Below are positions 16,286-24,541 of a DNA stretch of 64,000 bases, piece by piece. Source of the DNA: Flavobacterium terrisoli (GTDB taxonomy: Bacteria; Bacteroidota; Bacteroidia; Flavobacteriales; Flavobacteriaceae); contig NZ_JARGNA010000010.1 in assembly GCF_030167905.1 (NCBI RefSeq), forward strand, positions 62,001 to 126,000, written 5' to 3'. The translations under genes were made by a program, and so were the position numbers. The notes under the pieces were generated by a model. That model was given only the letters and a program-made list of their open reading frames with translations, was not told the origin of the DNA and made no database searches. Every line of letters begins with the position of its first letter. Position 1 is the first letter of the stretch.

Positions 16286-17407
16286 ATGAAAAATTTGATT
16301 TTATATCTTTTTGTCACTTTTTTGCTGTCATGTACCAATGACTCTTATTCCGATTTGATTGGCGGAGAAACGACCCTTAATTTGAAATGGCATAAAGCCT
16401 ACGCCGATGACAATATCGACAAATCCCTGATTGGACTCAAATGGGCTTTGTCTTATATGGGCGCGACTTTACCGAGTTCGAATGCCGGTTTTAGCAATAC
16501 GGAAAATGTGATTACAATCAACATCAAACACTTGGGTTTCTCTCCCGATGCCCAGCAAAAATTATTGAAATTATCTGAAAAAATCAAAACCACTTCCGAA
16601 TACCAAACCAATAATGCCATTGATTTGGGCAGATATGTGGCCTTATTGCTTGGCGCTTCTGAACATTACTATGAAATCATCGGAACGCCAAACACGCTCA
16701 ATGAAGTTTTAAGCCAATATACTTTGCTCCCGCAAAAAGGTTATGTCAATAATTCGAATGTTTCTCTCGAGCATCGCGTGATTCGGTTTTCGGAACAAAA
16801 CGGGTTTAACCAATTGTTTCTTTCAGAAGAAGTAGATCCGGTAACCGGAGAAATTTATGAATACGAAACCATAGAATTATTGCCCAATGGACAGTTGCGA
16901 TTTGGAATTTTTGATATTATGGGTAACCGAAAAAACAACGCTGACGCTACACATTCCAATGCCGGAAAACCAGCCAAATGCATGTGGTGCCACGAATCAA
17001 CAATCAACCAAATGTTTAACCCACAAAATGATTATGTCGGTTATCTGACTTATGCCGAATTCCAAAGCACCTTAATTGGCTACCGCGAAAGCAATCGCAC
17101 GCAAAAATTGGCACTGACCGACGGTGTTGATTTTGCGCAAACGCAGCAGCATACTTTAACCGAATTGCTCTACATTTCTTTTATGGAACCGTCAGCAGAG
17201 CGATTAAGCATCGAATGGAATATGCCTTTGGAACAAGTTGAAAATCTGCTTTCGGGTTTGCCAACGCATGTATATGACGAATTTCCTTTTTTGGGAAATC
17301 TCTACAGTCGACAAGACGTGGAAGCTTTGGCGCCATTTCAGGGAATAACCGTTTCAACCCACGTGAGGGAAGCATCAACCATTGAAGTCAACCATCTGAA
17401 TGATTAA
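16286..17407 (+). CDS. Lipoprotein with a CxxCH haem-binding motif, function unknown
   Basis: 373 residues. An N-terminal signal MKNLILYLFVTFLLSC ends in a lipobox with C16, so it is likely a lipoprotein. A single CMWCH motif (C232, C235, H236) matches covalent c-type haem attachment; the surrounding AGKPAKCMWCHESTI looks like a mono-haem cytochrome segment. I do not recognise the rest, which has no repeats. It lies in the middle of a glycan-type operon (8 bases after one gene, overlapping the next by 8), which is unusual company for a cytochrome. A periplasmic redox partner is possible; haem attachment is not proven by one motif. Confidence 0.7.
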   Translation: MKNLILYLFVTFLLSCTNDSYSDLIGGETTLNLKWHKAYADDNIDKSLIGLKWALSYMGATLPSSNAGFSNTENVITINIKHLGFSPDAQQKLLKLSEKIKTTSEYQTNNAIDLGRYVALLLGASEHYYEIIGTPNTLNEVLSQYTLLPQKGYVNNSNVSLEHRVIRFSEQNGFNQLFLSEEVDPVTGEIYEYETIELLPNGQLRFGIFDIMGNRKNNADATHSNAGKPAKCMWCHESTINQMFNPQNDYVGYLTYAEFQSTLIGYRESNRTQKLALTDGVDFAQTQQHTLTELLYISFMEPSAERLSIEWNMPLEQVENLLSGLPTHVYDEFPFLGNLYSRQDVEALAPFQGITVSTHVREASTIEVNHLND

Positions 17408-18146
17408 CAATAAAAAAATAATCGTCGTTCTGCCGGCTTATAATGCGGCCAAAACACTTCAAAAAACCTTTGAAGAAATTCCGTTTGACGTTGTTGATGA
17501 CGTTATTATCACCGATGATTTCAGTCAGGACAATACGATTGACATTGCCAAGGAAATAGGCATCAAACACATCATTACCCATGACCGGAACAAAGGTTAT
17601 GGCGCCAATCAAAAGTCGTGTTATAAAAAAGCTTTGGAACTCAATGCCGACATTATTGTGATGCTGCATCCCGATTATCAATACACGCCCAAACTCATTC
17701 CGGCGATGTGTACTTTGGTGGCCAACGATTCCTTTGATGTGGTTTTGGGTTCGCGCATTTTGAGCAAAGGCGCCTTAAAAGGCGGAATGCCGGTGTATAA
17801 ATATGTTTCCAACAGGATTTTGACTTTGGTCCAAAATGTTTTGATGAATCAAAAACTCTCCGAATACCACACCGGTTATCGCTGTTTTGATGCCCAATTA
17901 TTGCAAAAAATTGACTTTGAAAACAACTCAGATGATTTTGTTTTTGACAATGAAATCATTGCGCAATGTTGCTTTTTGAAAGCCAGGATTGGTGAAATCT
18001 CCTGTCCGGCGAAGTATTTTGAAGAAGCGAGTTCGATTAATTTCCAACGAAGCCTCACTTATGGTTTGGGTGTTTTAAGGGTTTCTGTTGCTTATTTTTT
18101 GCAGGGAACCAAATTGGCCTCGTTTTCACTTTTTAAGAATCTATGA
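17400..18146 (+). CDS. GT2 family glycosyltransferase, DPM1/polyprenyl-phosphate type
   Basis: 248 residues forming a GT-A fold: IIVVLPAYNAAKTLQKTF at the N-terminus, DDFSQDNTIDIA, the IVMLHPDYQYTP segment in the DxD region, and VLGSRI. The layout is that of dolichol/polyprenyl-phosphate sugar synthases and WfgS-like enzymes. There is only weak C-terminal hydrophobicity, so it would be soluble or peripheral. Such an enzyme would make a polyprenyl-P-sugar that the GT-C-like neighbours at 14763 and 18143 could use as donor. It overlaps the lipoprotein by 8 bases and the next gene by 4 (ATGA). Confidence 0.85.
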   Translation: MINNKKIIVVLPAYNAAKTLQKTFEEIPFDVVDDVIITDDFSQDNTIDIAKEIGIKHIITHDRNKGYGANQKSCYKKALELNADIIVMLHPDYQYTPKLIPAMCTLVANDSFDVVLGSRILSKGALKGGMPVYKYVSNRILTLVQNVLMNQKLSEYHTGYRCFDAQLLQKIDFENNSDDFVFDNEIIAQCCFLKARIGEISCPAKYFEEASSINFQRSLTYGLGVLRVSVAYFLQGTKLASFSLFKNL

Positions 18147-19711
18147 AAAGTGCCATCACAAAATATTATCCTTTTCTGCCATTGCTTTTGCTTTGCTGTT
18201 TTTATGGTTATAAGGCGATTGCATTTCCAATTCACGATTTTGCCAATTATTATTTTGGCGGAAAGTTTTTGTCAGAAGGCCATTTCAATTCGAATATCTA
18301 TTTCCCATACGAATTCAACAAAGCCATTTTCGATTCAGGTCATCCGGGAATTTTTGCCAGTTATGCCCCGAATATGCCATTTTTAGCGGTTTTCTTTTTA
18401 GCTTTTTCTATCTTTTCTTTGGCTGCAGCCAAATTAATTTTCAATGGTATTTCGGTAGTGCTTTTTATTTTCAGCATTTACAGATTGTTCAATTACTATA
18501 AAATCGATTGGCGCTACGCTTTATTAATTCCGGTTTTGTTTTTGGTTCCGATTAAGAACAATTTATTGTTCGGACAAGTCTATTTTCTGCTGTTCTTCCT
18601 TTTAGCCGAAGGCTGGCTGGCTTATGAAAATGAGCGTTGGAAATCGATGTCATTCTTTTGGAGTTTGGCTATTTTATTAAAAGTTTTTCCGGTGTTACTT
18701 ATTGCACTTTTACTGTTTAGGAAACAATGGAAAGCTTTGTGTTATTTAGCTCTTACAGGCGTTTTGCTTTTTGGGATTTCTTTATTCTTCACCGGAATCG
18801 AGATTTGGTTATTTTATCTGAAGGAAGTCCTGCCAAAAGCTTCCAATGGCGAAATTGCCACGGCATTTGTCCCGAATTATCAATCGGTCTTTATGTTTTT
18901 GAAACAATGCTTTGTTCATGAGAATATCGAAAATCCACATCCTTTTTTTCAAGATGAAAGTTGCTTTTTGGGCTTAGTTTTTGCTTTCAAAGTCGGGATT
19001 TTAACGCTTGGCTATTTTATTTCCAAAAAAACTTCCCATTCGCTTTTTATTTTCTCCTATTGGATTCTGGCAATGATACTATTATCGCCTTACGGAAGTA
19101 CGTATACTTTTATTTTGCTGCTATTTGCCTTTTTGGCTTTGCTAAAAAGTGAGATTTCCAATGTCAAAAAAATGTTTTGTTGCCTAATCTTATTTTTGGT
19201 CAGCAATATCCAGTTGTCTTTTTTTATTGATGCTGCTTTCCCTTTTTCTTATCTAAGGCTGTTTTTATTGATTGTCTTTTTTGTCGGTTTTACTATTTTC
19301 ATATTTCAAAAATCTGTCTGGTTAAAAGCTATTGTCATTGTTTTTTTTGCGTTTTATATCGGGACTTTCTTTGAACAAAAGAAATTACAAAGAAATGAGC
19401 TTTTTTTACCTAAAGGAAGTCCGATTCTGATTTATGATTATCAAATCGAAAACAACCAGCTCACCTATTTTTATTGGAATGAAAAAGGAGAAAACAAAAC
19501 AACCATTCCATTGCAAAATCATTTTTTAAAGCCACTAGAAATTAGAAAAACCCAAGTTTTTAATGACTATAGACAACGGACATCTGACAATAGCCACAAA
19601 CTAAAGCCAATGCTCATTGATGGAAAAACGATAATTTATCTTTCGGATTATGACAGAGGCATCGGGTTTTATACGTTGCGAAAAATAAAATTGCCAAAAA
19701 GTGAAAATTAA
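18143..19711 (+). CDS. Polytopic membrane protein, GT87-like (DUF2029), putative mannosyltransferase type
   Basis: 522 residues with roughly ten membrane segments and a periplasmic-type C-terminal tail from about residue 415. The pattern of short aromatic loops near residues 28-40 (FPIHDFANYYFGGKFLSEG) with an acidic residue, and the PNMPFLAVFFL and LLKVFPVLLIALLLFRKQW segments, resemble GT87/DUF2029 polyprenyl-P-mannose dependent transferases. I place it there with moderate confidence. It overlaps the GT2 gene by an ATGA and the flippase by 11 bases. Confidence 0.6.
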   Translation: MKSAITKYYPFLPLLLLCCFYGYKAIAFPIHDFANYYFGGKFLSEGHFNSNIYFPYEFNKAIFDSGHPGIFASYAPNMPFLAVFFLAFSIFSLAAAKLIFNGISVVLFIFSIYRLFNYYKIDWRYALLIPVLFLVPIKNNLLFGQVYFLLFFLLAEGWLAYENERWKSMSFFWSLAILLKVFPVLLIALLLFRKQWKALCYLALTGVLLFGISLFFTGIEIWLFYLKEVLPKASNGEIATAFVPNYQSVFMFLKQCFVHENIENPHPFFQDESCFLGLVFAFKVGILTLGYFISKKTSHSLFIFSYWILAMILLSPYGSTYTFILLLFAFLALLKSEISNVKKMFCCLILFLVSNIQLSFFIDAAFPFSYLRLFLLIVFFVGFTIFIFQKSVWLKAIVIVFFAFYIGTFFEQKKLQRNELFLPKGSPILIYDYQIENNQLTYFYWNEKGENKTTIPLQNHFLKPLEIRKTQVFNDYRQRTSDNSHKLKPMLIDGKTIIYLSDYDRGIGFYTLRKIKLPKSEN

Positions 19712-20876
19712 CAAACTCAAAATAGCCCTTCAAAACAGTGCCTGGCAAACCTTACCGATGTTGGCCACGCTATTGCTGTCGCTCTTGGTGGTAAAATGGT
19801 TTTCGCTCACGGTTTGGGGAAATATAGTCGGTATTTTGGTGGTTCAACAAATCGTAAATGGTGTTTTGGCCTGGGGAAATAAAGATTATCTGCAAAGAGA
19901 ATTGAGCACCAATCCAAATGCTTTTTCAACCCATTTCACCCAACTCTTTCTGGAGCGTTTTTGGTTGTTTGTAATATCTGTCACTGGAATTTATCTTTTT
20001 GGTTTAATCGACAAGGAATACTTCATTTCGTTTTTGCTGATTGTTTTCGGGCGATTTGTTAACCAAAGTTTTGACATTCTGATTATCAAAGAGCGAAGAT
20101 TTTCTTTGACACTTCTACTCGATACATTGGTACTGGTTTTACAGATCGGCTGGTTGTTTTTTATCAAACAAAATGTGATTGTTTCACTCAATGATTTGTT
20201 GGCGGTATTTTGGTTTCCGTTGCTTTTGAAAAGCTTTTTGCTGATTTTCATCTTCCGGAAAAACTTCCAAAAAAACACGTTTAATGGCTTACTACTCCGC
20301 AATTCTTTCTTCTTTGGAATGCTTGCCATCAGTGGCTTAATCCATAGTAAAATAGATGTTTTTGTGGTTTCAAAGTTCCTCGATGCCGAAAACTTAGGCA
20401 AATACCAAATCATCATGTCGTTTTTGTGGTGTATCCAATCGGTTTCCATGTTTGTTTCCGGTCCGTTTGTGCATAATTTTTACCGACTGGATAAAGAAGG
20501 ACAAAGCAATTCTTCCAAATTATTGAAAAACATCGGGTTTACTATTGTTCCTATTGCGGTGGTTTTGGTCATGGTTATTTTACCACTGGTCTTTCATATT
20601 GAAGTTACTATTTCAATCGTATTGGCTTCGTTACTGTTTAGCATTGCCAGTTTTATTTATTTGCCCTGGATTTTTCAAATCAATCAGAAAAAGAAAGAAC
20701 ACCACGTTTTGACAGTCAATATTATTGGAACCGTACTTTTAGTCGGATTGCTTTTGGTAGTCAATTACAATATGGGATTGACTTTGGAAACTACACTTTG
20801 GATCATCGCCATCCATCAGATTTTAATCACTTTGATGGTCTTTGTGGCCAATAAAAAACCGTCTTATGCATTATAA
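19701..20876 (+). CDS. Oligosaccharide flippase (Wzx/MOP-like)
   Basis: 391 residues, GTG start, overlapping the preceding gene by 11 bases. Around eleven hydrophobic helices with few charged loops, and an N-terminus (SAWQTLPMLATLLLSLLVVKW) like the first helices of polysaccharide biosynthesis/MATE-type flippases. It is slightly shorter than the usual 400-500 residues. It would move a polyprenyl-linked glycan or glycolipid across the inner membrane, which fits the membrane glycosyltransferases around it. The sugar cannot be inferred. Confidence 0.8.
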   Translation: MKINKLKIALQNSAWQTLPMLATLLLSLLVVKWFSLTVWGNIVGILVVQQIVNGVLAWGNKDYLQRELSTNPNAFSTHFTQLFLERFWLFVISVTGIYLFGLIDKEYFISFLLIVFGRFVNQSFDILIIKERRFSLTLLLDTLVLVLQIGWLFFIKQNVIVSLNDLLAVFWFPLLLKSFLLIFIFRKNFQKNTFNGLLLRNSFFFGMLAISGLIHSKIDVFVVSKFLDAENLGKYQIIMSFLWCIQSVSMFVSGPFVHNFYRLDKEGQSNSSKLLKNIGFTIVPIAVVLVMVILPLVFHIEVTISIVLASLLFSIASFIYLPWIFQINQKKKEHHVLTVNIIGTVLLVGLLLVVNYNMGLTLETTLWIIAIHQILITLMVFVANKKPSYAL

Positions 20877-21690
20877 ATTAAAGGATATCATACAATTTCC
20901 GGATAGGCTTCAGGACAAAGGAAGCCATTGGCAATATCTTGTCCCTGAATTTGGGATTTATCTGCAAAATTATCTGACCGTTTTTGAGCAACACCGCAAA
21001 GAAATTGGCCTAATTCCAACCGAAAAAGATTGGAAACAATTGCCTTTTGGTCCTTTTGCCAATACTTCCGACTGGAAATGGCGCAGACAGAGTTTGGCTA
21101 TTTTCCAAAATCTGACCAAACACAGGGCGTTTAATTGCTCACTCGAAATCGGGCCTTGGAATGGCTGGCTGACTAAATTTTTGGCAGAAAAATCAAAGAC
21201 AGTTATTGCCGCGGATTATTTTGTTTGTCCGTTTGATGGCATTGGCAACATTCAAACACTGGTTGATAACATTGTCGCAATTCAATGCAACGTCGATACC
21301 ATCAAAACCGATTTCAAACCCCAGTCCTTTGATTTGATTGTGCTCAATCACAATTTGGCTTATATGAATAATCCGGTTGATTATATACAGCAATTGATTC
21401 CGTTGTTGAAACCGGGCGGCATGATTATTTCTCTTGGAAATGCCTTTTTAAAAACCCCGGAAAAAAAGATTAGTGCCAATGATTTTTTGGCCAAACAGTT
21501 TTACAACCGCTACGGAATGGATTTGTACATCCAACCGGTCAAAGGTTATTTGGACTTTGAAGACATTCAGCAATTGGAAAATTCAGGCTTTGAAATTGAA
21601 GTCTACAAAGACAAATATTGGCAAAATTTGTACTCAAAATTAAATCCGGCCGCACCGTTTTACACTTATATCACTTATAAAAATGTTTAG
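20866..21690 (+). CDS. Class I SAM-dependent methyltransferase
   Basis: About 274 residues from the ATG at 20866; an upstream TTG (20842) is possible, but the ATG gives the 11-base overlap seen repeatedly in this operon. SAM motif I is SLEIGPWNGWLTKFLA, an unusual variant with Pro-Trp-Asn in place of Gly-x-Gly. Motif II is VIAADYFVCPFD, and FDLIVLNHNLAYMNNP with LLKPGGMIISLGNA are standard motifs IV-VI. The substrate is unknown; a sugar or lipid intermediate of the cluster is likely by context. Confidence 0.8.
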   Translation: MHYKLKDIIQFPDRLQDKGSHWQYLVPEFGIYLQNYLTVFEQHRKEIGLIPTEKDWKQLPFGPFANTSDWKWRRQSLAIFQNLTKHRAFNCSLEIGPWNGWLTKFLAEKSKTVIAADYFVCPFDGIGNIQTLVDNIVAIQCNVDTIKTDFKPQSFDLIVLNHNLAYMNNPVDYIQQLIPLLKPGGMIISLGNAFLKTPEKKISANDFLAKQFYNRYGMDLYIQPVKGYLDFEDIQQLENSGFEIEVYKDKYWQNLYSKLNPAAPFYTYITYKNV

Positions 21691-22366
21691 TCTTTTAACC
21701 CAATATAAAAACAAGAAGTTCTATGCCCAATTCATCGGCAAAGGTGATTTGTGCTTTGATATTGGTGCCAATATTGGTGTTAAAAGCAAACTGTTTTTAT
21801 CACTTGGCGCGAATGTAATTGCTTTTGAACCGCAAACAGCTTGTCGCAAGAGTTTAGAAAAACTAAAAAAAGAATATTCTTTGTTTGATTATTATCCCAT
21901 AGCGGTTGGCGCTGAAAATGAAGAAAAAGAATTATTTTTAGCCAATCATACCGAAGTGGCAACCCTTTCACAAGCATTTATAAATTACTTTAGCGGTGAA
22001 GAAATCCAATGGAATGCTAAAGAAACGGTAACCGTAAAAAAACTTGAGTACTTAATTGATACTTTTGGTTTGCCCAATTATTGTAAAATCGATGTGGAAG
22101 GATACGAATTTGATATTTTATCTCATTTGAAAAGTAAAATTCCGATCGTAGAATTCGAATTTACCGGCGGATTTATTACTGAAACGATGAAAATCATTTC
22201 CCTATTAGACCATGATAATGCCCGTTTTAATTATATTTTGAATGAACATTTGAAACTTCAACTCAAAGATTGGTGCACGGGAGAGGAAATGAAAAATATT
22301 ATTCAAAGACTACCCATTGAAAGATTGCACGGAAATATTTTTGTAAAAAGTTATGCCACTACCTAA
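21683..22366 (+). CDS. FkbM family methyltransferase
   Basis: 227 residues. SAM motif I is CFDIGANIGVKSKLFLSLG, motif II VIAFEPQ, and the FkbM-typical KIDVEGYEFDIL segment is near residue 130-142. FkbM enzymes O-methylate sugars and polyketides and are frequent in surface polysaccharide and O-glycan clusters. It overlaps its neighbours by 8 and 14 bases. Together with the other methyltransferases it points to a multiply methylated product. Confidence 0.9.
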   Translation: MFSLLTQYKNKKFYAQFIGKGDLCFDIGANIGVKSKLFLSLGANVIAFEPQTACRKSLEKLKKEYSLFDYYPIAVGAENEEKELFLANHTEVATLSQAFINYFSGEEIQWNAKETVTVKKLEYLIDTFGLPNYCKIDVEGYEFDILSHLKSKIPIVEFEFTGGFITETMKIISLLDHDNARFNYILNEHLKLQLKDWCTGEEMKNIIQRLPIERLHGNIFVKSYATT

Positions 22367-23876
22367 AATCATATTATTCAACCCCAAAAGTGCTAACGGC
22401 AAGCATCGAATCCCAAATTCGATATTGCAGGTTGGCGGATCCATCCACGGCAAGTATGACTATGTTTTTGTGGATGGCAATTTGGAGAAAAACCCATGGG
22501 AAACCATTGAGAATTATTTGAAAACCGGCGAATTCAAATACTTTGGTTCCACGGTGATGCCCGGACCGCAATTGCGTCAGGCGATTCCGTTTGCCAAAAA
22601 AATAAAAGAATTGTATCCTGAAACCATTACCATTTGGGGTGGTTATTTTGCGGCCAATCAATACCGTGTTTCGCTGAATTCCGGTGTGGTTGATTATGTC
22701 ATTAATGGCCCGGGCGATGTGGCTTTCCCTTCATTGCTTGACGCTTTGGAACAAAATAAGAAAGAAGATATTTTCCTGATTAAAAACCTGATTTATAAAG
22801 ACGACAAAGGCGAAATCATCAAAACGGCTGTTGAAGCTTTGCTTGATCAGGACACGTTGCCAAAGTTTCCCTATGAGTATTTGAATTCGTTTTATCCGGT
22901 ACAAAATTATTTGGCCAAAACCTTTATGGGCAATAAAACCTTGTCTTACCATTCAAGTATGGGTTGCCCTTTTTCCTGTTCGTTTTGCGCCGTGGTTCCG
23001 ATTTACAATGCCAAATGGAAAGGCATGTCGGCAGCGAGAATTTATGAAGATGTCAAATATTTCAAGGACAAATACCATATTGATGCGATTGAATTTCACG
23101 ACAATAATTTCTTTACCTCCAAAAAACGCGTACTTGAATTTTCAGAACTCATCATGAATGACAACATCAGTTATTGGGGCGAAGGCCGAATTGATACCAT
23201 TAATATGTATAGCGATGAAGATTTAAAACTGATGCGAAAAGCCGGTTGCAAAATGATTTTCCTCGGTGCAGAAACCGGTAACGACGCCGTGTTAAAACAA
23301 ATGAACAAAGGCGGAACACAAACCGGACAAATGATTAAGGATTTTGTACTGCGGATGAAAAACGCCGATATCATTCCGGAGTTGTCTTTTGTACTGGGAA
23401 TGCCGGCCAAAACCGAAAAAGAAGTGTATGACCAAATCCTTTGGGACATCAATTTCATCAAGGAAATCAAAGTCATCAACCCAAATGCAGAGATTATCAT
23501 TTACCTGTTCAGTCCGGTGCCAACGGAAGGTTCAGACTTGTACAAACAAATTCTCGATGCCGGATTTTCATTCCCGCAACATCTGGAAGACTGGATTTCA
23601 CCGAGTTGGGAGAACTTTGATTTGCGAAAAAATCCTTTAACGCCTTGGTTAAAACCTTATATGATTGACACGATTAAGAATTTTGAAACCGTATTGAATG
23701 GTTATTATCCAACCGTTTCCGATTTCAGGATTCGCGGGTTTAAGAAAACACTATTGACTACGATTGCGGGTTTGCGATACAAAACCGGAATCTATCATTA
23801 TCCTTATGAAATTAAGGCGTTACATAAACTTTGGAAATACCGCCAGCCAGAAATTGAGGGTTTCTACTCCGAATAA
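22353..23876 (+). CDS. B12-binding-type radical SAM protein (third of three, divergent)
   Basis: 507 residues. The N-terminal B12-type domain (ILFNPKSANGKHRIPNSIL, IWGGYFAANQYRVSL, VINGPGD) differs from the two earlier copies. The radical SAM core has GCPFSCSFC (C205, C209, C212), IEFHDNNFFT, WGEGRIDT, MIFLGAETGNDAVLKQMNKG and PELSFVLGMP. The C-terminal ~120 residues are basic and unassigned. It overlaps the FkbM gene by 14 bases. Because it is not a close duplicate of the other two, it probably acts on a different position or substrate. Confidence 0.85.
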   Translation: MPLPKIILFNPKSANGKHRIPNSILQVGGSIHGKYDYVFVDGNLEKNPWETIENYLKTGEFKYFGSTVMPGPQLRQAIPFAKKIKELYPETITIWGGYFAANQYRVSLNSGVVDYVINGPGDVAFPSLLDALEQNKKEDIFLIKNLIYKDDKGEIIKTAVEALLDQDTLPKFPYEYLNSFYPVQNYLAKTFMGNKTLSYHSSMGCPFSCSFCAVVPIYNAKWKGMSAARIYEDVKYFKDKYHIDAIEFHDNNFFTSKKRVLEFSELIMNDNISYWGEGRIDTINMYSDEDLKLMRKAGCKMIFLGAETGNDAVLKQMNKGGTQTGQMIKDFVLRMKNADIIPELSFVLGMPAKTEKEVYDQILWDINFIKEIKVINPNAEIIIYLFSPVPTEGSDLYKQILDAGFSFPQHLEDWISPSWENFDLRKNPLTPWLKPYMIDTIKNFETVLNGYYPTVSDFRIRGFKKTLLTTIAGLRYKTGIYHYPYEIKALHKLWKYRQPEIEGFYSE

Positions 23877-23881
23877 ACGAT

Positions 23882-24541
23882 ATGAGACTGTTTTTAAAGA
23901 AAATATCACATCCTTTTTTAAAGTTTGGTTTGCAGTTCTACTATTCCAAACCGAGGAACTATACTTATGACAATATCAGCGTCAAAATACATCCTGATGT
24001 TTTTCCGCCACAGATGACTTTCAGCACCAAAATACTATTGGATTTTATCAACGAAATGAATTTGGAGAACAAAACGTTTTTGGAACTCGGTTGCGGTAGC
24101 GGTATCATTTCGCTTCTGGCTGCCAGAAAAAAAGCGTTTGCCATTGCTTCCGATATCAATCCAACTGCTTTAAATTATTTGGAAAAAAATGCGATAAAGA
24201 ACAATTTAAACATTCAAATCGTCCATTCTGATTTGTTTGAACAGATTGAAGATAATGCCTTCGATTATATCATCATCAATCCGCCGTACTATCCGAAAAC
24301 CCCGAAAAACATTAAGGAACAGGCTTGGTTCTGCGGGGAGAATTTTGAGTATTTTGAAAAGTTGTTTGGTCAATTGCCCAACTATCTGTCTCCAGAAACC
24401 AACTGCTTTATGATTCTGTCCCAAGACTGTGAGATTGAAAAAATAAAAGCCATCGCTTTAAAAAATATGCTGGCTTTTGAACTTGTTTTAGAAAAGAAAG
24501 AGCTGGTCGAAACCAATTATATCTTTAGAATCGTTGCTTAA
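23882..24541 (+). CDS. NPPY-type class I methyltransferase
   Basis: 219 residues. Motif I FLELGCGSGIISLLAA, motif II AIASDINPTALNYLEKN and motif IV DYIIINPPYYPK. The NPPY tetrapeptide is characteristic of methyltransferases that modify planar nitrogens or amides (RsmC, TrmN6, PrmC types), unlike the O-methyltransferases upstream. It begins 5 bases after the radical SAM gene and ends the operon; its TAA overlaps the stop of the convergent DUF5916 gene in a shared TTAA. It may serve translation rather than the glycan pathway. Confidence 0.8.
   Translation: MRLFLKKISHPFLKFGLQFYYSKPRNYTYDNISVKIHPDVFPPQMTFSTKILLDFINEMNLENKTFLELGCGSGIISLLAARKKAFAIASDINPTALNYLEKNAIKNNLNIQIVHSDLFEQIEDNAFDYIIINPPYYPKTPKNIKEQAWFCGENFEYFEKLFGQLPNYLSPETNCFMILSQDCEIEKIKAIALKNMLAFELVLEKKELVETNYIFRIVA

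Noticed and set aside
16286..17407. Calling the CxxCH lipoprotein a cytochrome c oxidase or peroxidase
   Set aside because: Only one CxxCH and no other family landmarks; naming a specific cytochrome would be unsupported.
20842..20865. TTG start eight codons upstream for the methyltransferase
   Set aside because: The ATG at 20866 gives the 11-base overlap seen at other junctions in this operon; the upstream residues add nothing conserved.
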